DNA of 64,000 nt, taken from assembly GCA_021613535.1 (NCBI GenBank), contig CP075494.1, positions 372,001-436,000 on the forward strand. Direction: 5' to 3'. The DNA comes from Adineta vaga. Taxonomy: Eukaryota > Rotifera. Made by a program: the position numbers and the translations under genes. Positions 46,001-58,294 of this stretch are shown piece by piece (position 1 is the stretch's first letter; each line of letters starts with the position of its first letter). A model generated the notes under the pieces. It ran no database searches. It saw only the letters and a program-made list of their open reading frames with translations, and was not told the origin of the DNA.

Positions 46001-48700
46001 TTCCTTCATCATCAATTTTATTTGATGGCATGCCGAGTGTTATCAATGTCTATATAAATAATAAAAGATAAAGAAAACAAAAGCAAACAATGATCGACAC
46101 TTTGTTAATTTTCAAAAGATCAGCCATGTGTTTAGCTCCTTCGTTTCTGATATAATTGTCATCGAGATTCAATGTAGTAAGTGTCTGTGCAAAAGATTTA
46201 TAGAACTAAAGGAAAACAACACGAAATTGAATATCGTCACCATATTCTCTCGTAAAGCGTTAGCAAGATATTTTGCTCCTTCAGCTGTAATCCCATTACG
46301 TCTTAATTCGAGGTGTTTTAGTGTCTGAATGGAAAAAAAAATGTTAAATTAAATATTGAAAACGATTAGAGAATATTAATAACTGTGTTATGTTGCAGAG
46401 CATTAGCTATAATCTTGGCTCCCGTATCGTGAAAATAAGCCGACAATGAAATTTTTGTTAGAGACTAAAAATAAAAGAGAGAAACAAATAAAAATTGATA
46501 ATCATTTAAAACCAAGACTACAGGATCATTTTTCATTTGTCTTGAAGTTTCAATAGCTTTATAATAATCTCTTCCATTCCATTCTAAAGATATTTTAACG
46601 CCAGTCTGCGTATAGAAACGAAAAGATGAATATAATTTTGTCAAAAAACGACGAAATGATATACCATATCTTGTTGTAAATCATCAAATAAATATTGTAG
46701 TTCTGGTACAGTAATTGAATTACAGTTCAGATTGACCGTCGTAACAGTCTATTTACAGATGGTAAAATAATTACCTAATACAGTAGATTATACTACAAAT
46801 TACCGGCTTATTTTTCAATGTAATGGCAAGATCTCTCGCACCATCGTTTCCGATTTTGTTATTTGAAAGATTAATTCTTTCAAGAATCTAAATATAGAAA
46901 ATCAAGTTCAATGTTACACAAAGCAAAGTCAATACAATTACATTATTATTCTGTAATGTCTCAGATAAGGATTTGACTCCATCGTTTGTAATCGAGTTTT
47001 GATGAAGATTCAATTCTTTCAATGTCTAAATAAGAATTAATAAAATTAATTCAAAGAAAACAAAATGATATGTTCAATATCTATAAACAAGAAACGATAA
47101 AGAAAAAGATGTTGAATACCTTATTTATTTTCAAAAGATGAGCTATATGTTTAGCTCCTTCATCTCCAATATCATTGTCACTAAGGTTCAATGTAGTGAG
47201 TGTCTATTTATGTCAGAAGTAGCATACATTTAAACTATCATGAATAAATGAGATTTACCGTATTATTTACTAATGCTTCAACAAGATATTGTGTACCAAG
47301 TGCTCTAATATAATTGTCGTGTAAATCCAGTTCGATGATTGTCTGTTTTTAAAAAGAATAAATATATTTTATATAGTATAAAGCAGATTAACTATATGAA
47401 GTACTTGATTATTTTGTAATGCATGAGCGAGAAATCGCATATGTGAAGCTTTTAAATGTTTTCTACTAAGATCTAGTATGGTGAGTTTCTATATAATAGA
47501 GATGAAATGATTCAGATTAGGACAAAGATATATAATACTTACAACATGTATAGTGTTAAGATTAAGTTCGTCTTTTGCCAGATCATTTATATAATAAATA
47601 TTGTCTTTTGATGAAATCCAACATCGTATGTACCGCCTACCCCAGGTGAATTGATGAATAGGTTTAATAATTGGTATTGTATAAAGTGATATTGTTTGAA
47701 ATCCAAATAAATCGAATACTTGATCACAAATAATAAACCAACGTTTTTCATTGAGCCAAAATGGATGTCGAAATGGTTCTCTTATTGTATCAGGATGAGG
47801 CATATCATTCTCGGAGAATTTACAAGAAATAAAAAATTGAAATTTCTTAAGAAAATCTAATTCATTTCGAATAAAGTTTTCCCATTCATAAATATCATTC
47901 ATAGATTTGAAAATATTATCGGAATAAACTAAGTCGAGTTCACAAAGTTTTGATGTTTTTAAAAGTAATGATCTAAGATGTTCTATTGATAGAGAACAAC
48001 ATGTAATGCTTAGATGTGTTAATTGTGAATTAAATGAGAAATTTAACCAAGGTAAATACAAAGATTTCTCGTCAATATCGATATCTACTACGTGAAATGA
48101 CTCTAAACATGATAATTGATGAAGAAGATATGAATATTCCTTGTAGAAACAACGATTTATTGATAAAAATTTTAATTTACATTGATCGGGCCACGACATT
48201 TCTTCAGCTTTATAAACTAAACTTGTCCAACACAATTTTTGAAGTTTTAATTTTTCAACACATGATAAGACAATAGTAAATGTTGTGCTCTTTATGTCAT
48301 CACTTGAATCAATTGTAAGTGAAACTAATTCAATGTTATTTAACCATATAAATACAGATTGTATACTTGTATTCTTAATATATTCAAGTGTCAAATGACG
48401 AAGTCGTTTGCATTGAAGAATATCACAAATAAGAGCAGGTTCTAAATATTCCAAAGGATTCAACCAGGAACAATTTATTGATACTACACGATCAAATAAA
48501 ACGTGCGAAGGAATGCTTCGTCCTTTTTTTTCATATTGATGAAGATTAACTTTAACTTGAAGTCGATCATAAGATTTTGCAATAGAATGAAGTCTCTTGC
48601 AAACACAAGAAATCGTACATAGAATCGTTTTAATATCACAGAAATCAAAAATACGATGAAATACTTCCACAGGAAGATTGAGTAAAAATGATTGTTCCAT
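43014..48700 (-). CDS. F-box protein with about 30 leucine-rich repeats, one repeat per exon
   Basis: The first exon (48700-47543) carries an F-box (LLNLPVEVFHRIFDFCDI, residues 4-21) and a degenerate Leu-rich region. From 47488 to 43014 follow about 30 small exons. Nearly all are exactly 84 nt (28 residues), in phase 0, split by 50-60 nt introns. Each encodes one ribonuclease-inhibitor-type repeat, as in the first: KLTILDLSRKHLKASHMRFL then AHALQNNQ. Examples: 47342-47259, 47203-47120, 47025-46942, 46887-46804, 46748-46665, 45772-45689, 43857-43774. One exon (43718-43554) holds two repeats. Those at 44527-44465 and 44951-44841 have odd lengths, and 44,700-44,830 is uncertain. The last exon ends at 43014. 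F-box plus long LRR suggests a ubiquitin-ligase receptor with a large horseshoe. Confidence 0.82.
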
Positions 48701-49249
48701 TAAAATATATTGATCAGTAATATAATCTATGTGAATAATAAATAAAATAAAAGTCTTCTTTAGAACAACTTTACTCACCCTCTTATCGACACAGTGCGAT
48801 TTAAAAAGAAATAAAAAAGAAAGATTACTAAAAGATATGATGGAAAAAAACCAAAGAAAAAGAAAAAAAGAAGTGTAGTCGTGTTATAAATGATGACAAA
48901 GATGTAATCGTATCATAGTAATTGATTATAAAAAAAAAACATTGTTACTACTGCATAAATGGGTTATAAATAATATTCATTGGAGTAAAGCGAGACACTT
49001 GTATCTCAATCAGATGTTTTAAAAAAATGTCAAGACATTGTTTTTTGTGCTCTTCTCATCGTGACACGACAAAAGCAATTTCGTTTCAACATCTTCGACG
49101 CTGAAGAAAAAGCTTTTAAGATAACTGAGGAAAATAGTCAAGAACATTTATTTGTGTTGTTGCAAAGTTTGAAATGTAATAAATTCTAAGTAAGAAGAGA
49201 TAATAATTAACAATTTATAGATTTTAATTTGATTATTCATCGGATTGAT
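48701..49249. other. intergenic, nothing recognised
   Basis: AT- and poly-A-rich stretch upstream of the F-box/LRR gene. It holds its promoter by position only. Confidence 0.45.
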
Positions 49250-49283
49250 GTTGGTGTCGGTGTCAGTGTAAAGCCACACCCTC
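49250..49283. repeat. small telomere-like island
   Basis: GTTGGTGTCGGTGTCAGTG faces CCACACCCTCAAG. The coding scrap of an FG-GAP repeat starts at its right edge. Confidence 0.55.
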
Positions 49284-49504
49284 AAGTTATATGCGATTTA
49301 AATGGTGATAATTATTTCGATATTATTATTGGAACACCTTCATCAGGTACGATCTATAATCTTTTAGGAAATGGACATGAAACTTTTCAAACACAAACAA
49401 TTTATACGAATCATACAAATGTTTTCATTAATGATACTTGTTATGATATAATTAGTATGAATTTTGTGTCTAATTATATTTATATTCTTTTCAATTCATG
49501 TTAA
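49279..49504 (+). pseudogene. FG-GAP/VCBS repeat fragment
   Basis: The frame gives CDLNGDNYFDIIIGTPSSGT then LLGNGHETFQTQTIY, a clear FG-GAP repeat with the DxNxDxxxD calcium loop. Only one blade of a normally 6-7 bladed propeller is present. There is no signal peptide or start codon of its own, and the upstream frame is telomere-like repeat. It is a truncated gene scrap whose 5' end is cut at the island. Confidence 0.75.
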
Positions 49505-50003
49505 TCTTCGACAAATTAAACTAGCATAAACATTTCATCAATATAATTTTCTTTTTACATTCAATCAAAAAAGTGATAGTTATTGTAATTAAAACATTTC
49601 TTTTCATCAAAAGATATTGCTTGAAATTCTCTACAAAGTCATTCAAATTGACTCTGATAAAGATGTTTGTTGTTATTTAACTTTCTAATTTTTTTCATCT
49701 AACAGTCGTTCTACTGGGAAATAGATTTACATTCACGTATATTATATTTATTTTGAGGGTGTGGGTGAAGATGTTCATTCCATTACCATATTTATCGAAT
49801 CCATAATTCATATGAATAACATCGAGAGAATGCTTTATATATGTAATTAGAAAGATCATATCAAGTGCTATTAATTTTTTTGAAAATCTGATATGAATCG
49901 TTTTCTTTTCCTATTTCACGAATATTATTTGAAGATTAAGAAATGTAAAATAACCTGTGTTTCTTTTCAGTTTCTTTTTCTTGATGATATTCAAATCAAG
50001 ATT
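49505..50003. other. intergenic with half island
   Basis: A single G-rich arm TTTTGAGGGTGTGGGTGAAG lies at 49,752-49,771. No gene was recognised. Confidence 0.45.
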
Positions 50004-50090
50004 CTTGAGGGTGTGCGTATGGGTAAGGATTTACGTTTAATCCAAACTCCCTCAGCCACAGCCACACCCACCCACACCCACACCCTCAGA
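50004..50090. repeat. telomere-like hairpin island overlapping a gene end
   Basis: G-rich arm TTCTTGAGGGTGTGCGTATG and a long C-rich arm ending CACCCACACCCACACCCTCA. The stop codon of the NHL gene on the reverse strand (TGA at 50,088-50,086) is written by the CTCA of this arm. Confidence 0.8.
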
Positions 50091-52571
50091 CAAGAGTGGA
50101 GAGAGTTCTGTTTTTGTTCATAGTTAGTTTGTTGACCGGACAGGATGTTCTGTCTAGTAAAAATTTTTGTACTCGATGTGTCAAAGATTCTACCACGTAC
50201 AAATTCCAGTTTTGATCGAAAGCCATGTCTTCCGGACGCTGCAATTTGTTCGTTTGACCGTCTAAGATGACTTGCTTTCCGAGCGCATTGGGTAACCATC
50301 TTGTAACTCGAAGCTCATAAGGTTCTACCACATAGACAACCTTCGTATATGTCTCGACGAAAATTGACTGCGGATTTAATAGTTGGTGTATACCACTGCC
50401 TGATTTATCACTTCCTGCAACTGTAATTAACTGTTGAGTGTCTGGCATCCATTTAACAACTTTGCTATGATGGGTACATACATAAACAGCACCTAATTCA
50501 TTGACATCGTCTACAAAGAGACCCACAGGATTTTTCAGTACGCCTATCCCACCAAATAATATTATTCCCGTAGTGGATTTCTTTAACGATTTGACTATTC
50601 TTTGATTACCCATGTCTACCACATAAACTGATTCCTCTCGATCGACATAAACATCTTTTGGAGAATTTAACTGGTTCAAAGCAGCACCGTATCGACCGTT
50701 ACCAGCTACCACTTCGACTGAACCTCCTACTGCGCTTCTTTTCTGAACTATATGACTGCTCGATACAGTAAAATATAAATTATCGTATCTATCAATAAAT
50801 AATTGTCCAGCTTTCACTGATTTGACCAAAGTGACAATTTCTTGACTATTTCTTGAATACTTTTGTATACGACTATAAGAAGGATCCGAGACGTACAGAT
50901 TTTGTTGACTATCAAAAGCTATTGATACTGGTTTATAAAGCTGATTCATTGCGCCACCACCGCCATTACCACCGGCTACAACAATTCCATTTGGAAACCA
51001 TCGAGCAGTCTCACATAGAACTATCGCTGATTAAAAGAAACATGTACGTAGAAGACGCATCTTACAATGGAAGGTTGCGAACTGTTGAGCAATAAGCTTG
51101 ATTTTCTTCAGGTGAAATAATCTTTCTCATCGAGAAACTAATACACTCACATTATGAGTTACTGATGGGGGACCGTAACAGAGATATTCCAATTTAAGAC
51201 ATTTTCTGCACATGTATTGTGCTGGTCATTCAGCACTTTAACAGAACTTAAGTGTCTGTTTTCGTCATGGCTGAATAGAGCTCATCGAGTTACATAGGAA
51301 AAAAGTGTATTCCGAAAGTTTATAAGCCATTTCACGTAAAATTTCAAGATATCTTTGTTTTCCAATATAAGGTGAGATAGACCCAAAATTTTAATTTTTC
51401 ACAAAGTTGTTTTTAAACTTTTGATACACACTTTTTCTTATGTAACTCGATGAGCTCTATTCAGCCATGACGAAAACAGACACTTAAGTTCTGTTAAAGT
51501 GCTGAATGATCAGCACAATACATGTGCAGAAAATGTCTTAAATTGGAATATCTCTGTTACGGTCCCCCATCAGTAACTCATAATGTGAGTGTATTAGTTT
51601 CTCGACGAGAGAGATTGTTTCACCTGAACAAGGTCAAACTTATTGCTCAACAGTTCGCGACCTTCCATTGTTAGTGACAAAGAATACTTTTTAGAAATCG
51701 TTAAGGGTGACTGTGAGTGTGGGTCTGTATGTATTGTTAATTCATATTCACGCCCATTCTCGTCTTTACTCTTCCTTTTAGGAATGCAACAAGTCCAAAG
51801 CCTTGGACCTGGCATGTAAGATGTGATACTCATACGATTTCGATTCGGCTAGCTTTGGTATGTAAGGTTTGAATTTGATTTGGATTTGTTTTAAGACAGA
51901 AATAATATAAATAGTTTGCGATTCGACAGTTGCAACCGAAACTGGAACTTGTTTATGTGGGTTTGGTTTAGAGAACACATCCAAAACCCAAATCAAAACC
52001 AGTATCCAAATCCTAAAGCTATTTGTCAGAAAGCTGACGGACATTCTAGGCCAAAGAGGAGAGCGAAAGAAAGTTTCTACTTGAAACTTGACTTACACTC
52101 TTCTGTCGTGGTCGTCGTCGTTGTGCCGCTTGGTATTGATGGAGACGTTGTCGTTAAAATCGGAACAGATATGGTTGAACCTACAGGCAAACCTGTAGTT
52201 CCCTCAGCTGATATAGTTGTTGAAACTATAACCATTGTAGTGGTAGTTAACGAGATTATGCACTCACCTGTGGGTTTCGTAAAAGTATAGATTTCTTTAC
52301 CTTTTTTCACATAGATAACCACAGCTACGACAATACAAATAACTACAATTATGCATAAAACCAATAGCAACCATCGAATTCGACGGCACTGTACTGAACA
52401 AGTGCAATGCCAAAATGAACAACATGTACAACCATGGCACAGACTCAATCCTTCATTATTATTGATGGTAGATTTTGTAGAGTGTTGACTGCCTCGTTTA
52501 AAATTGGTATTTGTTTTAACCTCAGCTAGCTCGAATTGCTGAATGTTTTCAGGATTGACTGAGCATCGTAA
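50086..52571 (-). CDS. second type II membrane NHL-repeat propeller protein
   Basis: Two exons join in phase 1 (52571-52097 and 51026-50086), giving at least 471 residues. A first coding exon with the start codon must lie to the right of 52571 and was not resolved. A polar cytoplasmic part and a Cys-rich patch (CHGCTCCSFWHCTC) precede a TM helix (WLLLVLCIIVVICIVVAVVIYV). A Thr/Ser-rich stalk with TTTTTT runs follows, then NHL blades, e.g. GIVVAGGNGGGG, YVVDMGNQRIVKS and LYVVESLTHRVQKF. The architecture matches the NHL gene at 23.3 kb. The C-terminal tail after the last blade (about 20 residues) and the stop run into a telomere-like island, so the 3' end may have been replaced. The intron carries a 606-bp fold-back element. 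Confidence 0.8.
51065..51670. mobile_element. 606-bp fold-back element with TTA target duplication
   Basis: Arms of about 250 bp (51,065-51,320 and 51,415-51,670) are near-perfect reverse complements. Both contain GTGTCTGTTTTCGTCATGGC or its complement and AATTGGAATATCTCTGTTAC or its complement. Ends are CAATGGAAGG and CCTTCCATTG, each flanked by TTA (51,062-51,064 and 51,671-51,673). A 3-bp TTA duplication fits PIF/Harbinger-like elements. No open frame. Right beside the intron acceptor of the NHL gene. Confidence 0.85.
51704..51775. repeat. degenerate telomere-like tract in intron
   Basis: GGGTGACTGTGAGTGTGGGT faces a weak CACGCCCATTCTCG. It lies in the intron of the second NHL gene. Confidence 0.4.
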
Positions 52572-55500
52572 CTGTAGAAAAAGAGATCAATAAGAGTGTC
52601 CAGCGCAATTGAATAAATCTAATAACTAATCCGACCATCCGATAGGAATCCGGATGATGCAACTACTTATGGATCTTGAGAATCGAGTTTTTGTTGGATC
52701 TGGCTAGATTCGGTGTCAAAGTCAACGACCTGAGAGGTTAAACGGGTCTTCGAATGTGTCTCATAGCTAGGTATGTGACGAATCGAACAAATAGGCGTGC
52801 TCGGTACGAACAAAATCGTGAGGATGATCATTCGTTCCAAACATACACACGCTAGGACCAAAGCTGGGCAAAATACTTAAAATACTTGCACTCAAGCATC
52901 AGGCACTCTACAGTATGGAGTCAGGACAAAGGTGCCGATATTCCTTTTTTTAAACCCTTGGGCACGCATAATCCAGAAAACATCTATGTGAATAACTTTC
53001 GATTGGATTCAATATTCTTTTTCCATCCATTGGTCACAGGATTGGGTTGAAAAGCTCGAATCTTATCCATCGAGCAGGCCCATAGGTTAATCCTGCCTAT
53101 GGGGTTACTTTGAATTCTCTGTTGTATGCTGATACAAGTAAAAGTATACGCACGACTGTGCAAGAATTCACGATAATGTATTAGATTGCTCTATAGGGTT
53201 GAAAATAAGAAATATATATTTTTATGTAAATTAAAAGAAAACATTCATAGTTTATAGGTGTCACACAAAACACAATACAATATAAATGTAGGCGACAGTA
53301 TAAAGGAATATATACAACATTAGTTACGCTACTATTCATCTTGATGCCATTAACTCAAGGCAGTGCGAAGAAGTCAGAGCAGGAGAAGGGACATTTGCAA
53401 AAAGGAAAACATGTGAAAACGTCTTTTTAACTACACAGGATTTCTCATAAATAAGAAAAAGGTGCCCCTAATTTTTCAAAAACTCGAGATCCGCACCCGC
53501 GTCGCTACTCTGGTGGGGAAAACTCATCAATAATTGTTTCCAAGTTCTTAGAACGCTTGTGGAAGTTTCCTAGACAACTGGAGCAAAACTTTCAAAAGTA
53601 GAAGAGATATCCTCCCTCAATCCCTCTCGCTCGCGCCGCCATTGCAGAGAAAACAAATTGGCCCGCATCACTAACCTGTTTTAGCTCTTTTAAAAAGAGA
53701 AAAATGTGTTTGTAAATATATGATTCTAACAAAGCCGCAGTAGTATATATTATATAGATATATCACAAGCAAAAGAAATGAAAGAATTTAAGGTTCGACA
53801 ACAAAAGACGCTATAAGTGAAATTATAAAACCAACTTAAACATTGGACTAAAAAGAAATGAAATTAGCTTTGTATGTATCACGATAAAGTATTCGACCAA
53901 GCATAATAAATACGGAAGCACTGACAAATCGTATATAGCATAGTGTAATGACACATCTATTGAACGAACTTGTCTCTAATTATTTTCTTAAATATATAAT
54001 TAATTTAATGGGTTCATCATAGGCTCACTCATGGATTATCCAGTCGAACTTCTCTCCAGACATGGGTGAGTGGATCCGGGTTGACCCCCGACCGATTGAA
54101 TCGAAGAGGTGCCCACACCAACCCAACCTGTCTGACACCTCTGAATCAGATATCTCCAACAGACACAGACTTGTGTTATCGCGTAACAACTCGACAAAGT
54201 GTGCACTTTTAACACGTAAAAGAGGATTTTATTTTGAAAAAGCAAGCTTACAGGTATCATTATGTTCAAACTCACTTTCACGAAAAAGAACCTTTTCGAA
54301 CCTATAAATGGTGTATATTATAACATATAAAAACACGTTTTTTTTTATCAATTCCTTCGCCCTAGGCATTTTGTTGTTCTTCGACTCCCGAAATATTTTA
54401 GTTTCTGTGTCGCAACTAATTTAATGGCGCATCTCAGAGATACTGCGTTGAGGTTTACTCCGCAACATCTCTCGGTCAAAATTTTCAAATCACATCGGCA
54501 TCCTTCTACACAGATTACTGAGATTCTGTTTACCTTGTAGAGAAGCATAGATTTGACTCGAGAAATTGATCGATAAACCATATTCGTTCTCGCTCTTTTA
54601 AAGAAAAGATGTTGTATTAAGACAGAGTCAGATGCGTATATGTAATTTTCATTGTACTCGTACTCATATTCGAGAAATTCTGTACTTGCCCATATCTAGC
54701 TAAGATCTGCTATGATCAGCTAGAACGTTGTTCGATTCGCCACATACTTAATCATGATCAACAATAGAAATCATGGACTGTTCTCAGTCACACTACTAAT
54801 GTTATCGAACTAACCTGATGGTTTCTGATTGAGTTCGATTTCTGCAAGTTGCCACAATAAACACATTCAACACGTGCACCAGCAGATCGCGGTCGTGGCA
54901 CAGCTAGAACAAAAACCATGTGAATCATATTTTGATGCTTTTACCCACAAATACAATAAACTTACTATTTCTAATAGATTCTCGAGGAGCACTTGGCCGT
55001 ATACTCGCGCTCATTTCACATTCTATTTCGCTTTTTTATCATATTTATGTGCATGAAATTTGTCGAAAGTTTCTTATTTACCTTGGAAAAAATATTCTTC
55101 TTTATTTCTTTAGTCATTATTTTGTTATTCGCGATGATATTGCTGACTTTAAAAAAAGTGAGAAGATAACTTAGGTGTTGTGAAACATTGATGAGTAATG
55201 AGAAAACTATTGGATTAAAAACACAAAAGAACGTAACAAATACTCGGACAGGGGTGGGTGTGGATGGGTTGAGAGTATAGCATGACCCACACCCACACCT
55301 TCAAGATAATAGGTTATTAATTAGTTCAAATTAACATCAGATTCAAATCTTTCAACTTCAACAACTCTTCATTTAAGAAAAGTGAATAAAATCCTGTAGA
55401 TTTCTGATAAATGATTGAATTATTGTGTATTCTATTTCATTAACTATTTCCTATTTTAATTTTCTATTTATATCTATTCATTAAAATTTCAATGACAGTT

Positions 55501-55739
55501 GTTTGAGTACGACATTGACGTCAGAGAAAGACAAGTAATTATCTCCAGTTGTTATAAATAAAACGCCACATATTCTGTAAAACATGACTGCTGTCAAAGT
55601 AATGTTTTATCAAAGATACCGATGATTATAGTATAATTAAAAAGAATGAAAAACAAATCTTCTCTTTCTTTTTCTCTATTTCATTATCAAAAGAAAACTT
55701 GAAAAAATTGTATTATTATCTAAATTCTTCAGAAATAAA
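52572..55739. other. 3.2 kb with no confident gene; one island
   Basis: The first coding exon of the NHL gene probably lies near the left edge (a reverse frame near 52,670-52,790 is one candidate). A frame at 54,983-55,171 preceded by an acceptor-like TTTCTAATAG encodes hydrophobic helices (ILALISHSISLFYHIYVHEI, ILLYFFSHYFVI), possibly the terminal exon of a membrane protein. An island is at 55,252-55,300 (GGGGTGGGTGTGGATGGG facing ACCCACACCCACACC). The rest shows nothing I can name. Confidence 0.45.
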
Positions 55740-56765
55740 ATGACAAATACAAGCAATTTAAATGATACGAATACATATTCAAATGGAAATCAATTAACAT
55801 TTATGGGTTATTATTGTTTATTAATGGTTATCATTGGTACAATATTTAATATCTTAACATTCTTTATTTTATGTCAAACAAAATTTCGAAATACACAAAT
55901 TCGTCCAATGATTCATTATATGCGTGCAATAGCAATAATTGATTTTCTTGGATTATATGGATGGACTTTAGATACTTATTTTGAAACAATTTATGGATTT
56001 ACATTAGGTTATTCATATACAATTGTATCATGTAAATTTTCTTTATTTTTCAATTATGTTACACTTCAAATATCTTCATGGTTACATGTTTTTGTTTCTT
56101 TTGATCGATATTTATTTATGAGTCGAATTCAACCAAATACTTGGTTTAATCGATCAAAAAATGTTTTAATTATTATTATTTCTATCATAATAATCTTTTT
56201 TCTTTTCAATTTTCATTTTTTATTATTTGTTTGTTATGAAGATATTAATGAATATATTATCGTCAATTCGAAATTATATACTGTATTTCCTTTATTTGAA
56301 AATATACATTTATGTATTTATAATCTTATTCCATCATCATTAATATTATCATTTAATTTTATATCGATTTATTATCTTCATAAAATACAACGTACAACAA
56401 CGATAACAAATTCAAAAATTCGTCATCGACCTATAACAATAACATTGATTATTACAAGTTTTTTATTTGTAATAACACGAACACCATCTTCGATAACTTA
56501 TTCTTTCTTCTATGATACTCTAACTGCAACTGAATGGGGTAATCATTTAATGATTATATTTAATTTATTACTTTACACATTTCCTGTCTTAAATTTTCCA
56601 ATTTATCTTCTTACATTTACTGAATTTCGTCATGAATTAATTGATTTTGTATTAAGAAGAAGAAGAAGAAGAATGGTTGGAACAGTCAGTGTTGGACATA
56701 CACTTCCTCAGCATGTTGTACAAATCAAATTACGAAATATTTCGAATACACATCATTTACGATGA
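55740..56765 (+). CDS. rhodopsin-like 7TM receptor
   Basis: A single-exon frame of 341 residues. A short Asn/Thr-rich extracellular N-terminus with NxT/S sites precedes seven hydrophobic helices, from YYCLLMVIIGTIFNILTFFI (TM1) to a last helix LLYTFPVLNFPIYLLTF. TM3 ends in SFDRYLFMS, a DRY motif for G-protein coupling. The NPxxY of TM7 is altered to NFPIY. A run of six Arg follows in the C-terminal tail. It resembles FMRFamide/peptide-type orphan receptors that are numerous in bdelloids. Intact; ligand unknown. Confidence 0.88.
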   Translation: MTNTSNLNDTNTYSNGNQLTFMGYYCLLMVIIGTIFNILTFFILCQTKFRNTQIRPMIHYMRAIAIIDFLGLYGWTLDTYFETIYGFTLGYSYTIVSCKFSLFFNYVTLQISSWLHVFVSFDRYLFMSRIQPNTWFNRSKNVLIIIISIIIIFFLFNFHFLLFVCYEDINEYIIVNSKLYTVFPLFENIHLCIYNLIPSSLILSFNFISIYYLHKIQRTTTITNSKIRHRPITITLIITSFLFVITRTPSSITYSFFYDTLTATEWGNHLMIIFNLLLYTFPVLNFPIYLLTFTEFRHELIDFVLRRRRRRMVGTVSVGHTLPQHVVQIKLRNISNTHHLR

Positions 56766-58294
56766 AAAAGACAAAGATTGAGAAACTTTTTACTTCAATT
56801 ATTCACTTGAATTTCTAAGAGGAAAAAAATATTTTCAAGATATATATATTTTATATTCTGATGAATATAGCACGTGACTTTCTTGACAGAATTCTTTTTA
56901 TATGATAAAGAAGGAAGAATAAACATTGGAAAATTTATTACGAGTATCGTGAGAGAAATAATTCAATGGTAATTTTAGAATAATCGTAAGAATTGAACTG
57001 ATAATCAAATGTTATATCATTGAAATTCTCTTTTGAGTCACTCACTCTTTTTGCTATCTGTTGTTTAGTAAATGCAAATACGATAAGCTATTTATAAGAA
57101 ATAGAGGTGCACCAAATCCAATTCCATTCAAATCCAAATCTAGGATTTGACTGGAATTGGATTTGGTGCACCCCTACTTATGAGACCAAATAAATCTCAT
57201 GTTGCCGAAATGGAAAGACTTGATCAACTATATACGAACACATAAGGACGTTTCTCAGAGTGGTTTCGATAAATCTCATACATAATAAGACTATTCTCAT
57301 TATTTCTGTATATTTTTACTATGAAAAATTGGCATTTCTCTCAAGTTCACTTATCTTCCATATAATCATGAAATTCTGATGCTTTAATGTTCTTTAAACT
57401 AGAATTGTTTTTTTCTTTTTTGATTGTGTTGTGCATGATTTGATAGATACATGTTTTTTAATATTCATTCTTATTTGTTTCATAATCGTGTACAAAATAA
57501 ATTTCTGTTATGAAATTGATTATGAAAGTTCTTGAATAAACATTCTCAGTTGTAGTTTAAATTCGGATATTTTGTGAATTTCGTACGAAGTGACTGAAAG
57601 GATGATCAGCTAAAGAAACAGGGTTATAACAAGTATATAATAATAAAATTCCAATTATTATCAATATGATTTCAGCAACAGAAAACATTATTCAACGCTA
57701 GTCATTCAGTCGAGGGTCAAGCGAGTCTGCCTCGACGAGCGTTATTTATAGTAATTTTAAGAAAAATAAATCTTTGTTGATCAAGGGCAACTATGTTAAT
57801 TAACTCGTTTTAGAATTCCTATCAGCAGATTCTAGTGCTGCAATATAACCGATTCGCTGGAGAAAGTTCATTGACTTTAATCTTTCTTACAAAAGCACGT
57901 CCAGACGGTAATTCTGAGGATCAATAATTTCTTGATATCCTGCACTATTTTATATGTTATGACGATAGACGAAAAATTCTAATTTTTGTAACAATACAGT
58001 TTTTCAATTACTTTCACACAAAAGAAATGAAAAGAAAACATGTTCGAGTAAATTTTTACTTTATTTATATGAATGACTCATGTCAAACAAATAGCAAATT
58101 TTATATATTTTTAAGATACACAAGAAGATTCATCATTTCTATTTTGATCAGTTGAAATAACCACAAGGAACCTTATTCACAAAAAAACAGTGTTATGCAA
58201 GAATCACTCTTTATAAATTGAAGCGATTGCAGAATAATAGCAATATTATTAAAAACGCACATTTCAGCATAGCATATGAATTGTACACAAGAAC
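56766..58294. other. intergenic with a mini hairpin element
   Basis: AT-rich, with one 73-bp hairpin element at 57,103-57,175. No exon was recognised. Confidence 0.5.
57103..57175. mobile_element. hAT-like mini-hairpin (73 bp)
   Basis: Left TAGAGGTGCACCAAATCCAA pairs with right TTGGATTTGGTGCACCCCTA. Almost the whole unit is stem. TAGGGGTG-type ends point to hAT. Flanking bases TTATAAG and CTTATGAG are similar but not a clean duplication. Confidence 0.65.

Noticed and set aside
44533-46328. Small frames on either strand in the LRR region (e.g. 44533-44721, 46128-46328)
   Set aside because: Shadows of the short LRR exons and introns.
52861-52910. CTGGGCAAAATACTTAAAATAC as a possible hAT element end
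   Set aside because: Resembles a hAT terminus but no partner end or target duplication found.
53261-54310. Small frames and a possible gene around 54,036-54,307
   Set aside because: Overlapping frames on both strands without domains or splice context.
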